Shown: piece by piece, positions 46,616 to 55,801 of the stretch
How positions within the stretch are numbered: position 1 is the stretch's first letter
Layout of the letters: the number at the start of each line of letters is the position of its first letter
Source of the DNA: Streptomyces flaveus
GTDB taxonomy: Bacteria; Actinomycetota; Actinomycetes; Streptomycetales; Streptomycetaceae
Direction: 5' to 3'
NCBI RefSeq assembly: GCF_014647675.1
Contig: NZ_BMPQ01000015.1
Coordinates: 123,454 to 187,453, forward strand
DNA length: 64,000 bases
Notes under the pieces: generated by a model
Database searches by the model: none
What the model was told of the DNA's origin: nothing
What the model saw: only the letters and a program-made list of their open reading frames with translations
Translations under genes and position numbers: made by a program

Positions 46616-47605
46616 GTGCTCATCGACACCTATGGCCGTGTGGCCACCGATCTGCGTGTGTCGCTGACGGACCGTTGCAATCTGCGGTGCACGTACTGCA
46701 TGCCCGAAGAGGGCCTGCAGTGGCTCGCCAAACCCGACCTGCTCACGGACGACGAGATCGTCCGCCTCATCGACATAGCCGTACGGCAGTTGGGCATCAC
46801 CGAGGTCCGCTTCACCGGCGGCGAGCCCCTGCTGCGCCCCGGACTCGTCGGCATCGTGGAGCGCGTGGCCGCGCTTGAGCCACGCCCCCAGATGTCCCTG
46901 ACCACCAACGGCATCGGCCTCAGGCGCACGGCGCCCGCCCTGAAGGCGGCGGGCCTGGACCGGGTGAACGTCTCCCTGGACACGCTGCGCCCCGACGTCT
47001 TCAAGACCCTCACCCGCCGCGACCGCCACAAGGACGTCATCGAGGGCCTCGAAGCCGCCCGCGAGGCGGGCCTGAACCCCGTCAAGGTCAACACCGTCCT
47101 GATGCCGGGGCTGAACGACGACGAGGCCCCGGACCTGCTGGCCTGGGCCGTGGAACACGACTACGAACTGCGCTTCATAGAGCAGATGCCGCTCGACGCC
47201 CAGCACGGCTGGAAGCGTGAAGGCATGGTCACCGCCGGCGACATCCTCACCTCGCTGCGCACCCGCTTCGAGCTCACCGAGGAGGGCTCCGAGAAGCGGG
47301 GCGCGGCCCCGGCCGAGCGCTGGCTCGTCGACGGTGGCCCGCACCGCGTCGGGGTCATCGCCTCGGTCACCCGCCCGTTCTGCTCGGCCTGCGACCGTAC
47401 GAGGCTCACGGCCGACGGCCAGGTCCGTACCTGCCTCTTCGCCCAGGAGGAGACCGACCTGCGCGCCGCCCTGCGCTCGGACGCGCCGGACGAGGAGATC
47501 GCCCGCATATGGAAGCTGGCGATGTGGGGCAAGAAGGCGGGCGCGGGCCTGGACGACCCGTCGTTCGTGCAGCCGCAGCGTCCGATGTCGGCGATCGGCG
47601 GCTAG
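46616..47605 (+). CDS. moaA: GTP 3',8-cyclase MoaA (molybdenum cofactor biosynthesis)
   Basis: A 329-residue radical SAM enzyme making (8S)-3',8-cyclo-7,8-dihydroguanosine triphosphate, the first step of molybdopterin synthesis. The N-terminal cluster motif is Cys21-x3-Cys25-x2-Cys28 (CNLRCTYC). The C-terminal cluster that binds substrate is CSACDRTRLTADGQVRTC. The conserved C-terminal Gly-Gly tail (SAIGG) is intact. FTGGEPLLR is the SAM-binding motif. The GTG at 46616 gives the usual length and has GGAGG upstream; a start nine codons earlier would lack one. No other moa or moe gene lies nearby. Confidence 0.95.
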   Translation: MLIDTYGRVATDLRVSLTDRCNLRCTYCMPEEGLQWLAKPDLLTDDEIVRLIDIAVRQLGITEVRFTGGEPLLRPGLVGIVERVAALEPRPQMSLTTNGIGLRRTAPALKAAGLDRVNVSLDTLRPDVFKTLTRRDRHKDVIEGLEAAREAGLNPVKVNTVLMPGLNDDEAPDLLAWAVEHDYELRFIEQMPLDAQHGWKREGMVTAGDILTSLRTRFELTEEGSEKRGAAPAERWLVDGGPHRVGVIASVTRPFCSACDRTRLTADGQVRTCLFAQEETDLRAALRSDAPDEEIARIWKLAMWGKKAGAGLDDPSFVQPQRPMSAIGG

Positions 47606-47636
47606 GAGTTCCTCTGAGCTTCCGGGGACTCCGGGG

Positions 47637-47909
47637 CTAAGCCTCCGGGGACTGCGGTGGCTCCTGACGTTCCAGGGGTTCCTGGGACTCCCAGTCCTCC
47701 AGGAGCACGACGTCCTTCAAGAAGCCGCGTACGCCAAGGAACTTGGACAGGTACTCGCGGTGCTCCTCGCACGCCAGCCAGGTCTTGCGGCGGTCTGGGG
47801 TGTGCAGCTTCGGGTTGTTCCAGGCGAGCACCCATACCGCGTCGGCCCGGCAGCCCTTGGCGGAGCAGATGGGCGAGGCCGGTTCGGAGCCGGGAACGTT
47901 CAGGATCAC
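47637..47909 (-). CDS. small conserved protein, possible zinc site
   Basis: A 90-residue protein common in Streptomyces, unassigned. Cys15 and Cys20 (PICSAKGC) and Cys47 with His50 (ACEEH) could form a Cx4C...Cx2H zinc site. The central part AVWVLAWNNPKLHTPDRRKT is rich in aromatic and basic residues. The tail from about 70 is Glu/Pro-rich and low in complexity. The start is a GTG at 47909; there is no signal peptide. It ends convergent with moaA, 31 bases away, and lies 27 bases upstream of... the abgT-type stop on the same strand, so co-transcription with that gene is possible. Confidence 0.75.
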   Translation of the reverse strand: MILNVPGSEPASPICSAKGCRADAVWVLAWNNPKLHTPDRRKTWLACEEHREYLSKFLGVRGFLKDVVLLEDWESQEPLERQEPPQSPEA

Positions 47910-47944
47910 GCCCCCGACCCTAACCCTTTGTGGCATCGCCACCC

Positions 47945-49519
47945 TTACGGCATCTCGATGCCGGCGCCCGGTCCCAGCGGCAGGTCGAACACATAGAAGA
48001 TCCCGAGCACGGCCAGCCACGCCACCAGGAACGGCACCACATAGATCGCGAGCCGCGACATCAGCGTGCCCAGCTGCGCCCCCGGCTCGTACCTCCGCAT
48101 CAGCGCAAGGGACAGGAACAGATAGGGATTCAGCGGCGTGATCATCTGCGTCGCCGAGTCGGCGATCCGGAACGCCGCCAGGGTCAGCGCCGGGGACATG
48201 CCGATCAGCATGAACGTCGGCACGAAGACGGGCGCCATCAGCGACCACAGAGCGGAACCGGACGAGATCAGCATGTTCAGCACGGTCACCACCAGCACGA
48301 ACAGCACCAGTGCGAGGAAGCCGGTGAGCCCCGCCGACTCCAGCAGCGCCGCACATTTCACCGCCAGCAGAGTGCCGACGTTCGACCAGTTGAAGACCGC
48401 GATGAACTGCGCGATGACGAGGATCAGCACGATGTAGCCGGACATCGAGGTGATCGACTCGCCCATCATCTTCGGCACGTCGTTCTTGTGCGTCACCGTG
48501 CGCGCAGCGACCCCGTACACCACGCCCGCGATCACAAACGCGCCGAACAACAGCGGCACGATGCCGCTGAGCACCGGCGACGGGATGAGCGCTCCGCCCT
48601 CGCCGCGCAGCGGGCTGCCCGGCAGCAGCCAGGCAACGAGGACCACGGCCGTGTACACACCGACCGCCGCGGCGGACAGCAGCAGACCGCGCCGCTGCTC
48701 CTTGCTGATCTCGGTCGTCAGGGACTCTTCGTCACCCGAGGAGCCGTCGCCCGAGGAGCCGTCACCGGTGGGCGCCGGCAGCCGCGGCTCCAGCACGCGC
48801 GCGGTCAGGAAACCGCCGATGAGCGCCAGCACCACACTGGCCGAGGCGGTGAAGAAATAGTTGACCAGCAGATGCGTGGGCGCTTCCTGCCCCATCGGCA
48901 GCGCGGCGGCGACCTTCTCCGTGATGCCCGCGTACAGAGCGTCCAGGGCACCCACCGTGAAGCCCGCCGAATAGCCCGCGCACACACAGGCGAAGGCCCC
49001 GACGAGCCCGGCCACCGGATTGCGCCCGGCCGCCCTGAACGCGAGCGCCGCCAGCGGCGGAATCACCAGGATCGCGATATCGCTCATCACATGGCCCTGG
49101 CAGGCCACGAACGCCACCACATACGGCAGCAGCCGCGCGGGAGCCCGGGCGATGGTCGCCTTGACCGCCGTCTCCAGCAGGCCCGTTCGCTCGGCGACAC
49201 CGACGGCCATCATCATCAGCAGGACGGTCCCCAGCGGCGGGAATCCCGTGAAGTTGGTGAGCGCGTTCTCCAGGAGCCAGCTGATCCCCTCCCCGGTCAA
49301 CAGTCCCTTGATCGCGAGGCGTTCGTCCGAACCCGGGACCGTCACCCCGGCGTCCGTCCACGCCAGCACGGTGGACGTCACCGCGAGGACCACGAAGAGG
49401 ACGCCGAACAGGTAGAAGGGGTGGGGGAGTCGGTTGCCGAGGCGCTCCAAGGCGCCCATGAGCCGGTCGAGTCTGCTGTTGCCGGGCGTGGGGGCCGGCG
49501 GAGTGAGGGTGTCCTGCAC
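47945..49519 (-). CDS. AbgT family transporter
   Basis: A 524-residue polytopic membrane protein of the AbgT (p-aminobenzoyl-glutamate) family. Conserved blocks include NRLPHPFYLFGVLFVVLAVT at the N terminus, FPPLGTVLLMMMAVGVAERT, LLPYVVAFVACQGHVMSDIA, and LNPYLFLSLALMRRYEPGAQ near the C terminus. A hydrophilic loop near 240 holds two SSGDG repeats. Members either import p-aminobenzoyl-glutamate or export sulfonamide-like drugs. The gene follows an amidohydrolase gene with 21 bases between them, which favours import of an amide or peptide that the enzyme then cleaves. Confidence 0.9.
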   Translation of the reverse strand: MQDTLTPPAPTPGNSRLDRLMGALERLGNRLPHPFYLFGVLFVVLAVTSTVLAWTDAGVTVPGSDERLAIKGLLTGEGISWLLENALTNFTGFPPLGTVLLMMMAVGVAERTGLLETAVKATIARAPARLLPYVVAFVACQGHVMSDIAILVIPPLAALAFRAAGRNPVAGLVGAFACVCAGYSAGFTVGALDALYAGITEKVAAALPMGQEAPTHLLVNYFFTASASVVLALIGGFLTARVLEPRLPAPTGDGSSGDGSSGDEESLTTEISKEQRRGLLLSAAAVGVYTAVVLVAWLLPGSPLRGEGGALIPSPVLSGIVPLLFGAFVIAGVVYGVAARTVTHKNDVPKMMGESITSMSGYIVLILVIAQFIAVFNWSNVGTLLAVKCAALLESAGLTGFLALVLFVLVVTVLNMLISSGSALWSLMAPVFVPTFMLIGMSPALTLAAFRIADSATQMITPLNPYLFLSLALMRRYEPGAQLGTLMSRLAIYVVPFLVAWLAVLGIFYVFDLPLGPGAGIEMP

Positions 49520-49540
49520 GACGGTCGCCTTTCAGAGGGT

Positions 49541-50770
49541 TCATTCGGTGAGCGTGTTCTTGCGTACGACGCCCTGCTGGATCACGCACCGAATGTGCGT
49601 CGGGTCGGCCAGCAGGGAGATGTCGGCCACCGGGTCGCCGTCGCACACGACGATGTCGGCGGCCTTGCCGGGCTCCAGCGTCCCCAACCGCTCGTCCAGA
49701 CCGAGCAGTTCGGCGGCTACGCGGGTACCGGCCGCGATCGCGTCCATCGGGGACATCCCGAGCGAGACGAGGTGCGTCAGCTCGCGAAGGTTCTGGCCGT
49801 GCGGACAGATGGCGGCATCCGTCCCCATCGCGATGCGCAGCCCGTCCGCGATCGCGGCGGAGATGTTCTCCTTGGTGATCCCGGACCAGCGCATCTTCTT
49901 CGCGTAGTGGTAGGGCGCCATGGTCGACTTGTCGATGCCGTCGAAGACCGTGGACAGCGTCGGTACGACGAACACGTCCCGTTCTCCGGCCAGTTCACGC
50001 GCTTCGGCGTCGAGGCCGTACCCGTGCTCGATGCTGGTGACGCCCCCGCGGATCGCGTTGAGAATGCCGGCCGTGCCCTGCGCATGCGCGGCCACCGGGC
50101 GCCCGCCGTGCCGGCGGACCTCGTCGACGACCGTGCGGATCTCGTCCACGGTCAGCCCCTCGTCCTCCGGCTGGTCGTGCGGGCTGCCCATGCCGCCGGT
50201 CGCGCACAGCTTGATGACGTCGGCGCCGTCCCGCAGCAGCCGCCGTACGGCCTTGCGCACCTCGTCCACGGTGTCCGCGATCTCGCCCACACCACCGCTC
50301 ACGTCGATGCCCGAGGGAGTGGTGAAGTCGGCGTGTCCGCCGGTGTGCCCGATGATGCGGACGGCGGTGTGCAGCCGGGGGCCCTCGATCAGGCCATCGG
50401 TCACCGAAGTACGGAACCCTGCGGGCAGCCCGCCCAGGTCGCGCGCCGTGGTCACCCCGGCATGCAGCGTCCGGCGCAGCCGCTCGGCGGTACGGAAGGT
50501 CTCCACGGTCGGATCGGCGGCGAACCGGGTGCCCAGTTCCCGGCCACTCTCCATGCCGAAGTGCACATGGCAGTCGATAAAGCCGGGCAGCACCGTCCGG
50601 CCCGCCACATCCATGACACGGATGCCCTCGTCGGTGCAGGGAGCGCCCTGTGCGGGGCCCGCGTAGACGAGATCGCCCTGCTCGTCCGCCAGGACCACTC
50701 CGCCGCTCACGGGCGCGCGTCCGGTCCCGTCCACGATGCGGGCGTTGACGATCTTCAAGGGGGAGGCCAC
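49541..50770 (-). CDS. amidohydrolase family protein (imidazolonepropionase/prolidase-like)
   Basis: A 409-residue metal-dependent hydrolase. Metal ligands: HVHF in FIDCHVHFGM (near 68-71), the Lys of DVIKLCATGGM that may be carbamylated, His in VAAHAQGTAG, His in SIEHGYGLD, and Asp in AMGTDAAICP. These are the five positions of a binuclear site. The C-terminal small beta-sandwich (EPGKAADIVVCDGDPVADIS) is typical. Related Streptomyces enzymes cleave dipeptides or N-acyl amino acids, so p-aminobenzoyl-glutamate or a peptide is a plausible substrate. The GTG start has GGAG at good spacing. Divergent from an Lrp-type regulator. Confidence 0.9.
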   Translation of the reverse strand: MASPLKIVNARIVDGTGRAPVSGGVVLADEQGDLVYAGPAQGAPCTDEGIRVMDVAGRTVLPGFIDCHVHFGMESGRELGTRFAADPTVETFRTAERLRRTLHAGVTTARDLGGLPAGFRTSVTDGLIEGPRLHTAVRIIGHTGGHADFTTPSGIDVSGGVGEIADTVDEVRKAVRRLLRDGADVIKLCATGGMGSPHDQPEDEGLTVDEIRTVVDEVRRHGGRPVAAHAQGTAGILNAIRGGVTSIEHGYGLDAEARELAGERDVFVVPTLSTVFDGIDKSTMAPYHYAKKMRWSGITKENISAAIADGLRIAMGTDAAICPHGQNLRELTHLVSLGMSPMDAIAAGTRVAAELLGLDERLGTLEPGKAADIVVCDGDPVADISLLADPTHIRCVIQQGVVRKNTLTE

Positions 50771-50869
50771 GAGTACTGCTCCTCATGTTCGGCTCTTGGA
50801 GTGGGTAGCCTCCAGCAACCGCTCAACGCCGCCGTAATTTCGCAGGAATCAGTCAGTGAGGCATTTGAA

Positions 50870-51874
50870 ATGCACGAATTGGGCGAGCTGGACCTCGCCA
50901 TCGTGAACGCCCTGCAGATCCAGCCCCGCGCCCCCTGGGCCCTGGTCGGCCAGGCGCTCGGCGTGGACGCGGTCACCGTCGCCCGCCGCTGGAAGCGGCT
51001 CACGGACAGCGGCGCCGCCTGGGTGGACGGCTATCTGGTCCCGACGGCCGACGGCCGGGTCCTGGCCCAGGTCGAGATCGTCACCGAGGCGGCACAGGCC
51101 TCCCGGGTCGCCCAACTCCTCGCGCACGACGTCCAGGCGATGAGCGTGAAACAGACTTCCGGGGCCCGCGACATCCTCGCCATCGTCTGGGCGTACGACC
51201 TCGACGGCCTCGTCGACTACATCGGTGAGCGCATCGCACTCTGCCCCGGCGTGCGCTCGACGCGCTCCCACGTCGTCACCGCCGCTCCCTTCGAGGGCAG
51301 CCGCTGGCGGCTGCGCAGCCTCTCCGCCGATCAGCGCGCCCTGCTCCGCCCGCCCGAGCGGCAACCGTTCCCTGCCGAGCCATTGCGCCCTCTTGACCGG
51401 CGCATCGTCGTGGCCCTCGGCGAGGACGGCCGGATGCCCCTCAAGCAGCTCGCCGAGCGCACTGGCACGAGCGTCGCCACCGCACGCCGCCGTCTGAACC
51501 AGCTGCTCTCCGCCGGCCAGCTCGTTCTGCGCTGCAGCCTGGCGCGCCCGCTGACCGGCTGGCCCGTATCCGCCGTCTACTTCGCGTCCGTACCGGCCGA
51601 ACACCTGGAAGCGGCCTCGACCTCACTGCGTACGCTGCCGGAGCTGCGACTCTGCGCGATCACCGCGGGCCCGCACAACCTGATCCTCGACGTATGGCTG
51701 CGCGGTGTCCACGACGTGCACCGTCTCGAAGCACACCTGGAGCAGGAGATGGCACATCTGCGATTCCAGGTCGACGACCGGGCAGTGGTGCTGCGTACGG
51801 AGAAGAACGTGGGCCGCGTACTCGACCGGCGCGGCTACAGCGTGACGGCGGTGCCGATGGAGGAGAACCAGTAA
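50870..51874 (+). CDS. double-domain Lrp/AsnC family transcription regulator
   Basis: A 334-residue regulator made of two Lrp/AsnC units in tandem. Unit 1: HTH at about 4-48 (LDLAIVNALQIQPRAPWALV) then an effector-like RAM domain. Unit 2: HTH at about 168-212 (LDRRIVVALGEDGRMPLKQL, AERTGTSVATARRRLNQLLS) followed by a second RAM-like domain. It is divergent from the amidohydrolase/AbgT pair with a 99-base intergenic region and very probably controls it. The start is an ATG without a strong ribosome-binding site. A longer frame, open for thousands of bases upstream, is antisense sequence. Confidence 0.9.
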   Translation: MHELGELDLAIVNALQIQPRAPWALVGQALGVDAVTVARRWKRLTDSGAAWVDGYLVPTADGRVLAQVEIVTEAAQASRVAQLLAHDVQAMSVKQTSGARDILAIVWAYDLDGLVDYIGERIALCPGVRSTRSHVVTAAPFEGSRWRLRSLSADQRALLRPPERQPFPAEPLRPLDRRIVVALGEDGRMPLKQLAERTGTSVATARRRLNQLLSAGQLVLRCSLARPLTGWPVSAVYFASVPAEHLEAASTSLRTLPELRLCAITAGPHNLILDVWLRGVHDVHRLEAHLEQEMAHLRFQVDDRAVVLRTEKNVGRVLDRRGYSVTAVPMEENQ

Positions 51875-51904
51875 AAAAGCCGGGAGAAACCCCGCGACAA
51901 AAGG

Positions 51905-51940
51905 CGACGCCGAGCAGCCACGGGGGGAGCTGCCCGGCGT
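51905..51940 (+). terminator. terminator after the Lrp-type gene
   Basis: GACGCCG-A-GCAGC pairs with GCTGC-C-CGGCGTC, 30 bases after the stop codon. Confidence 0.75.
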
Positions 51941-52088
51941 CGGTCTGTCGCTCCGACGGGGGATGCGGAGCGCGTACGAAGTATGTCACGGGTGACCCGC
52001 TGCCCGGCACTGGAACAGCATGATTGATCTGAGCTTTTCTTGAGCTTGGTGCCGCCGTGAAGGTCCGGCCGCCATGGATCGGCGGTGG

Positions 52089-52475
52089 TCAGGTCCGCTC
52101 GTGCGGCTCGCCCTGGGCGTCGGCCGGGGAATCGGCCGCGACGTCTTCCGGGACGGATTCCGCGGCATCGTCCGGTCGGGACTCCGTGAGCATCGGCCGG
52201 GTGGGCACGGTGACGAACGTCGACGGCAGCGACGGCGCGTTCTCCCGGCCCGCGTTGGCGATCACCACGGCGATGTACGGGAGAACGACGCCGAGCACCA
52301 AGGCGACGACGGCGACGTGCCGTTCGACGTTCCAGAGGGTGGCCGCGAGGATCACGGCGACCGTACGGACGGACATCGAGATGACATAGCGGCGCTGCCT
52401 GCCGCGCACGTCGTCGGCGAGCCCCTGCCTGGCCCCGGTGATCCGGAAGACTTCGGCTTCGCTGTGCTTCCGCAT
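52089..52475 (-). CDS. DUF3099 membrane protein
   Basis: A 128-residue small membrane protein. The N-terminal part MRKHSEAEVFRITGARQGLA is followed by the conserved RGRQRRYVISMSVRT and two membrane segments (about 36-55 and 60-82), and a Pro/Asp/Glu-rich tail. DUF3099 proteins are found in actinomycetes only and have no known role. The start at 52475 is the Met before the conserved block; an open frame of 177 further codons upstream runs antisense to the next gene. The gene is divergent from the GlsB/YeaQ-type gene. Confidence 0.85.
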   Translation of the reverse strand: MRKHSEAEVFRITGARQGLADDVRGRQRRYVISMSVRTVAVILAATLWNVERHVAVVALVLGVVLPYIAVVIANAGRENAPSLPSTFVTVPTRPMLTESRPDDAAESVPEDVAADSPADAQGEPHERT

Positions 52476-52686
52476 CACGTTCCACCACCCGCCTGCATCG
52501 GACGCGCACCGGTCCGTACCACCTCTACGGTACGCCGCACATGCGCCGCGTTCGAGACCGGGTCCCGTCCTCTTCGGGTCGGGGGCCGCTGCGTCGTACC
52601 GCGTATGGCGGTGCCCGGCATGCGTCGTACGACGGCCAGGCCGAAGCTGGGCGAAACGCTCGCGCAGAGCCGTACAGGAGGCAGCC

Positions 52687-52962
52687 ATGGGCTGGTTGTG
52701 GGCGATCATCGTCGGCTTCGTGCTTGGTCTGCTGGCCAAGGCGATCATTCCGGGCAAGCAGCACAGCCCACTCTGGCTGACCACGATCTTCGGGATGATC
52801 GGCGCCATCGTGGGCAACTCGATCGCCCGCGGTATCGGCATCGACGAGACCCGCGGCATCGACTGGGGCCGCCACGGCCTCCAGCTCGCTGCCGCGGTCA
52901 TCCTCGTCTTCCTCGGCGACATGCTGTACACGGCCGTACGGGGCGGCAGACAGAGAGCCTGA
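52687..52962 (+). CDS. GlsB/YeaQ/YmgE family stress response membrane protein
   Basis: A 91-residue membrane protein with three hydrophobic segments: MGWLWAIIVGFVLGLLAKAI, then PLWLTTIFGMIGAIVGNSIA, then LQLAAAVILVFLGDML. The Gly-rich pattern and PGKQHSP loop match the transglycosylase-associated protein family (GlsB/YeaQ/YmgE), stress-linked membrane proteins. It has a strong GGAGG site before the ATG. It lies between DUF3099 (divergent) and tyrS (convergent). Functional data for such proteins are sparse. Confidence 0.88.
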   Translation: MGWLWAIIVGFVLGLLAKAIIPGKQHSPLWLTTIFGMIGAIVGNSIARGIGIDETRGIDWGRHGLQLAAAVILVFLGDMLYTAVRGGRQRA

Positions 52963-53015
52963 CGGCAGATGAAGGGGGCGGCCGGCCGGCCACCCCCTCC
53001 ACCCATGCATGGTGC

Positions 53016-54284
53016 TCAGCCGCCCGTGACCTCCACCGCCGCAAGGTTCTTCTTGCCGCGCCGCAGCACCAGCCACCGCCCGTGCAGCAGGTCCTCCTTG
53101 GCGGGGACGGCGTCCTCGCCCGCGACCTTGACGTTGTTCACGTACGCCCCGCCCTCCTTGACCGTGCGGCGCGCGGCCGACTTGCTGGCCACCAGACCGA
53201 CCTCGGCGAAGAGGTCCACCACCAGGGTCGGCTCCGCGACCTGGATGTGCGGCACCTCGGACAGCGCCGCACTCAGCGTCGCCTCGTCCAGCTCACCCAG
53301 CTCACCCTGACCGAAGAGGGCGCGCGACGCGGCGATCACGGCGGCCGTCTGCTCGGCGCCGTGCACCAGCGTCGTCAGCTCCTCGGCCAGCGCCCGCTGG
53401 GCGGTACGGGCCTGCGGACGCTCCTCGGTGACCTTCTCCAGCTCCTCCAGCTCCTCGCGGGACTTGAAGGACAGGATCCGCATGTACGCCGAGATGTCCC
53501 GGTCGTCCGCGTTCAGCCAGAACTGGTAGAACGCGTACGGCGTCGTCATCTCCGGGTCGAGCCAGATGGCACCGCCCTCGGTCTTGCCGAATTTCGTGCC
53601 GTCCGCCTTGGTCATCAGCGGCGTCGCCAGCGCGTGGACCTCGGCATGCGGCTCCAGGCGGTGGATCAGGTCCAGGCCCGCCGTGAGGTTGCCCCACTGG
53701 TCGCTGCCGCCCTGCTGGAGCGTGCAGCCGTGCCGGCGGTACAGCTCAAGGAAGTCCATGCCCTGCAGCAGCTGGTAGCTGAACTCCGTGTAGCTGATGC
53801 CCTCCTCGGACTCCAGGCGCCGTGCGACCGAGTCCTTCGTGAGCATCTTGTTGACGCGGAAGTGCTTGCCGATGTCCCGCAGGAACTCGATGGCCGACAT
53901 CCCGGCCGTCCAGTCCAGGTTGTTCACCATCACCGCGGCGTTCTCACCCTCGAAGGACAGGAACGGCTCGATCTGCCCGCGCAGCCGGTCGACCCAGTTC
54001 GCGACCGTCTCCGGGTCGTTCAGCGTGCGCTCCGCCGTCGGGCGCGGGTCGCCGATCTGGCCGGTCGCCCCACCCACCAGGGCCAGCGGGCGCAGGCCCG
54101 CCAGCTGAAGACGGCGCATGGTGAGGACCTGCACCAGGTGGCCGACGTGCAGACTGGCCGCCGTCGGGTCGAAGCCGCAATAGAACGTGACGGGACCGTC
54201 CGCGAGCGCCTTGCGCAAAGCGTCCTCGTCAGTGGACAGGGCGATCAGCCCGCGCCACTTCAGCTCGTCGACGATGTCCGTCAC
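53016..54284 (-). CDS. tyrS: tyrosyl-tRNA synthetase
   Basis: A 422-residue class Ic aminoacyl-tRNA synthetase charging tRNA-Tyr. The HIGH motif is HVGH (46-49), the KMSKS motif is KFGKT (231-235), and the tyrosine pocket holds GGSDQWGN (192-199) and YTEFSYQLLQ. A C-terminal S4 RNA-binding domain (about 350-415, KSAARRTVKEGGAYVNNVKV) is present. The TyrS length is normal for bacteria. The GTG start follows AAGGAG with ten bases spacing. No T-box leader is seen in the 125 bases upstream. The single copy in this window is likely the essential one. Confidence 0.97.
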   Translation of the reverse strand: MTDIVDELKWRGLIALSTDEDALRKALADGPVTFYCGFDPTAASLHVGHLVQVLTMRRLQLAGLRPLALVGGATGQIGDPRPTAERTLNDPETVANWVDRLRGQIEPFLSFEGENAAVMVNNLDWTAGMSAIEFLRDIGKHFRVNKMLTKDSVARRLESEEGISYTEFSYQLLQGMDFLELYRRHGCTLQQGGSDQWGNLTAGLDLIHRLEPHAEVHALATPLMTKADGTKFGKTEGGAIWLDPEMTTPYAFYQFWLNADDRDISAYMRILSFKSREELEELEKVTEERPQARTAQRALAEELTTLVHGAEQTAAVIAASRALFGQGELGELDEATLSAALSEVPHIQVAEPTLVVDLFAEVGLVASKSAARRTVKEGGAYVNNVKVAGEDAVPAKEDLLHGRWLVLRRGKKNLAAVEVTGG

Positions 54285-54409
54285 GGTTCTCGTATCTCCT
54301 TGGATGATCTTCGGGCGGTCGAGTGACAGCCGACTACGAGGTTATACGTCCCGACTGACAGAGCCCACGGCATCAAGCGCCCCGGCCCCCAGGCCCTGAC
54401 CGACGGACG

Positions 54410-55801
54410 TCATACGCCCTGACTGACGGAGCTCATATTGAAGTCGGGGATGCGCAGGGCGGGCATCGCGGCCCGGGTGAACCAGTCGCCCCACTCCCTC
54501 GGCAGCGTCTTCTCCGTGCGTCCCGCCTCGGTCGCCCGGCCCAGCAGATCGACCGGCGACTCGTTGAACCGGAAGTTGTTCACCTCGCCCGTGACCTCGC
54601 CGTTCTCGACCAGGTAGACGCCGTCCCGGGTCAGCCCGGTCAGCAGCAGCGTGGCCGGGTCGACCTCGCGGATGTACCAGAGGCAGGTCAGCAGCAACCC
54701 GCGCTCGGTAGCGGCGACCATCTCCTCGAGGGACTTGTCCTGGCCGCCGTCGAGGATCAGGTTGCCGATGGCGGGAGCCACCGGCAGTCCGGTCAGGCCC
54801 GCGCTGTGCCGGGAGCTGACCAGATGCGCCAGCTCGCCCGCACGGATCCACTCGGTGGCCTGGAGGGGCAGCCCGTTGTCGAACACCGAGGAGTCGCCCC
54901 CGGAGGAGTGCGCGAGCTCGAAGGGCGCGCACTCCAGGCCCGGCTCGTTCGGGTCGCTGCGCAGCGTCAGGGGGAGCTCTGCGAGCTTCTCGCCGATGCG
55001 CGTACCGCCGGGCTTGCTGAACACCGTCCGGCCCTCGGCCGCGTCCCGGGCCGACGACGACCACAACTGGTAGATCAGCAGATCCGCGACAGCGGTCGGC
55101 GGCAGCAGCGTCTCGTACCGCCCGGCAGGCAACTCGACGCGCCGCTCCGCCCACCTCAGGCGCGTGGCCAGCTCCGCGTCGAGCGCCGCCGGGTCCACGT
55201 CCTTGAAGTCCCGCGTCGACCGCCCCGCCCACGCGGAGCGCGTACGGTCAGGCGACTTGGCGTTCAACTCCAGCGTGCCGTTGGGCTGGTCGTGCCGCAG
55301 ACGCAGCCCCGTCGACGTACCGAGGTAGCTGGAGACGAACTCGTGGTTGGCGAAGCCGTACAGCTCGCGTCCGCCCTCACGCGCGCGGGCGAACGATTCG
55401 CCGAGCGCCGGGGCGAAGTCCGCGAAGACGCCCGAGGAGGTCTCGGTGGGCGCGTCCGTGAACTCGGGGGACTGAGCGACCCCCGTCACCAGCGGCTGCG
55501 CGTCCTCGGCCGGACCCGCGCCCCGCGCCGCGGCCTCGGCGGACCGTACGAGCGGCTCCAGATCGTCCGCGGTCACGGCCGAGCGTGAGACGACCCCGGA
55601 GGAGGTGCCCTTCTTGCCGTCGACGGTCGCGATGACGGTCAGCGTGCGCCCGCGTGTGACCCCGTTCGTGGTCAGCGCGTTGCCCGCCCAGCGCAGATTG
55701 GCCGTCGAGTACTCGTCCGCGATCACGACGCAGCCGTCGGCCCGGGACAGCTCGAGGGCGCGCTCGACGACCTCGTGCGGCTTGTTCGTACGCGCGCTCA
55801 T
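54410..55801 (-). CDS. TldE/PmbA-type metallopeptidase subunit
   Basis: A 463-residue protein of the TldD/PmbA (TldE) family. In characterised systems TldD and TldE form a heterodimer in which TldD holds the metal and TldE lacks the HExxxH. Here no HExxxH is present. Conserved parts include YSTANLRWAGNALTTNGV near the N terminus, SAWAGRSTRDFKDVD, and the C-terminal VYLVENGEVTGEVNNFRFNE strand block. The start overlaps the tldD stop as ATGA, so subunits are made together. Likely a protease for small, unfolded or modified peptides. Confidence 0.92.
   Translation of the reverse strand: MSARTNKPHEVVERALELSRADGCVVIADEYSTANLRWAGNALTTNGVTRGRTLTVIATVDGKKGTSSGVVSRSAVTADDLEPLVRSAEAAARGAGPAEDAQPLVTGVAQSPEFTDAPTETSSGVFADFAPALGESFARAREGGRELYGFANHEFVSSYLGTSTGLRLRHDQPNGTLELNAKSPDRTRSAWAGRSTRDFKDVDPAALDAELATRLRWAERRVELPAGRYETLLPPTAVADLLIYQLWSSSARDAAEGRTVFSKPGGTRIGEKLAELPLTLRSDPNEPGLECAPFELAHSSGGDSSVFDNGLPLQATEWIRAGELAHLVSSRHSAGLTGLPVAPAIGNLILDGGQDKSLEEMVAATERGLLLTCLWYIREVDPATLLLTGLTRDGVYLVENGEVTGEVNNFRFNESPVDLLGRATEAGRTEKTLPREWGDWFTRAAMPALRIPDFNMSSVSQGV

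Noticed and set aside
47930..51874. An open frame of more than 1300 codons on the plus strand ending with the Lrp-type gene
   Set aside because: Only the last 334 codons code for a recognisable protein. The rest lies antisense to the transporter and amidohydrolase genes and is rich in Arg, His and Gln, the usual shadow of GC-rich coding DNA.
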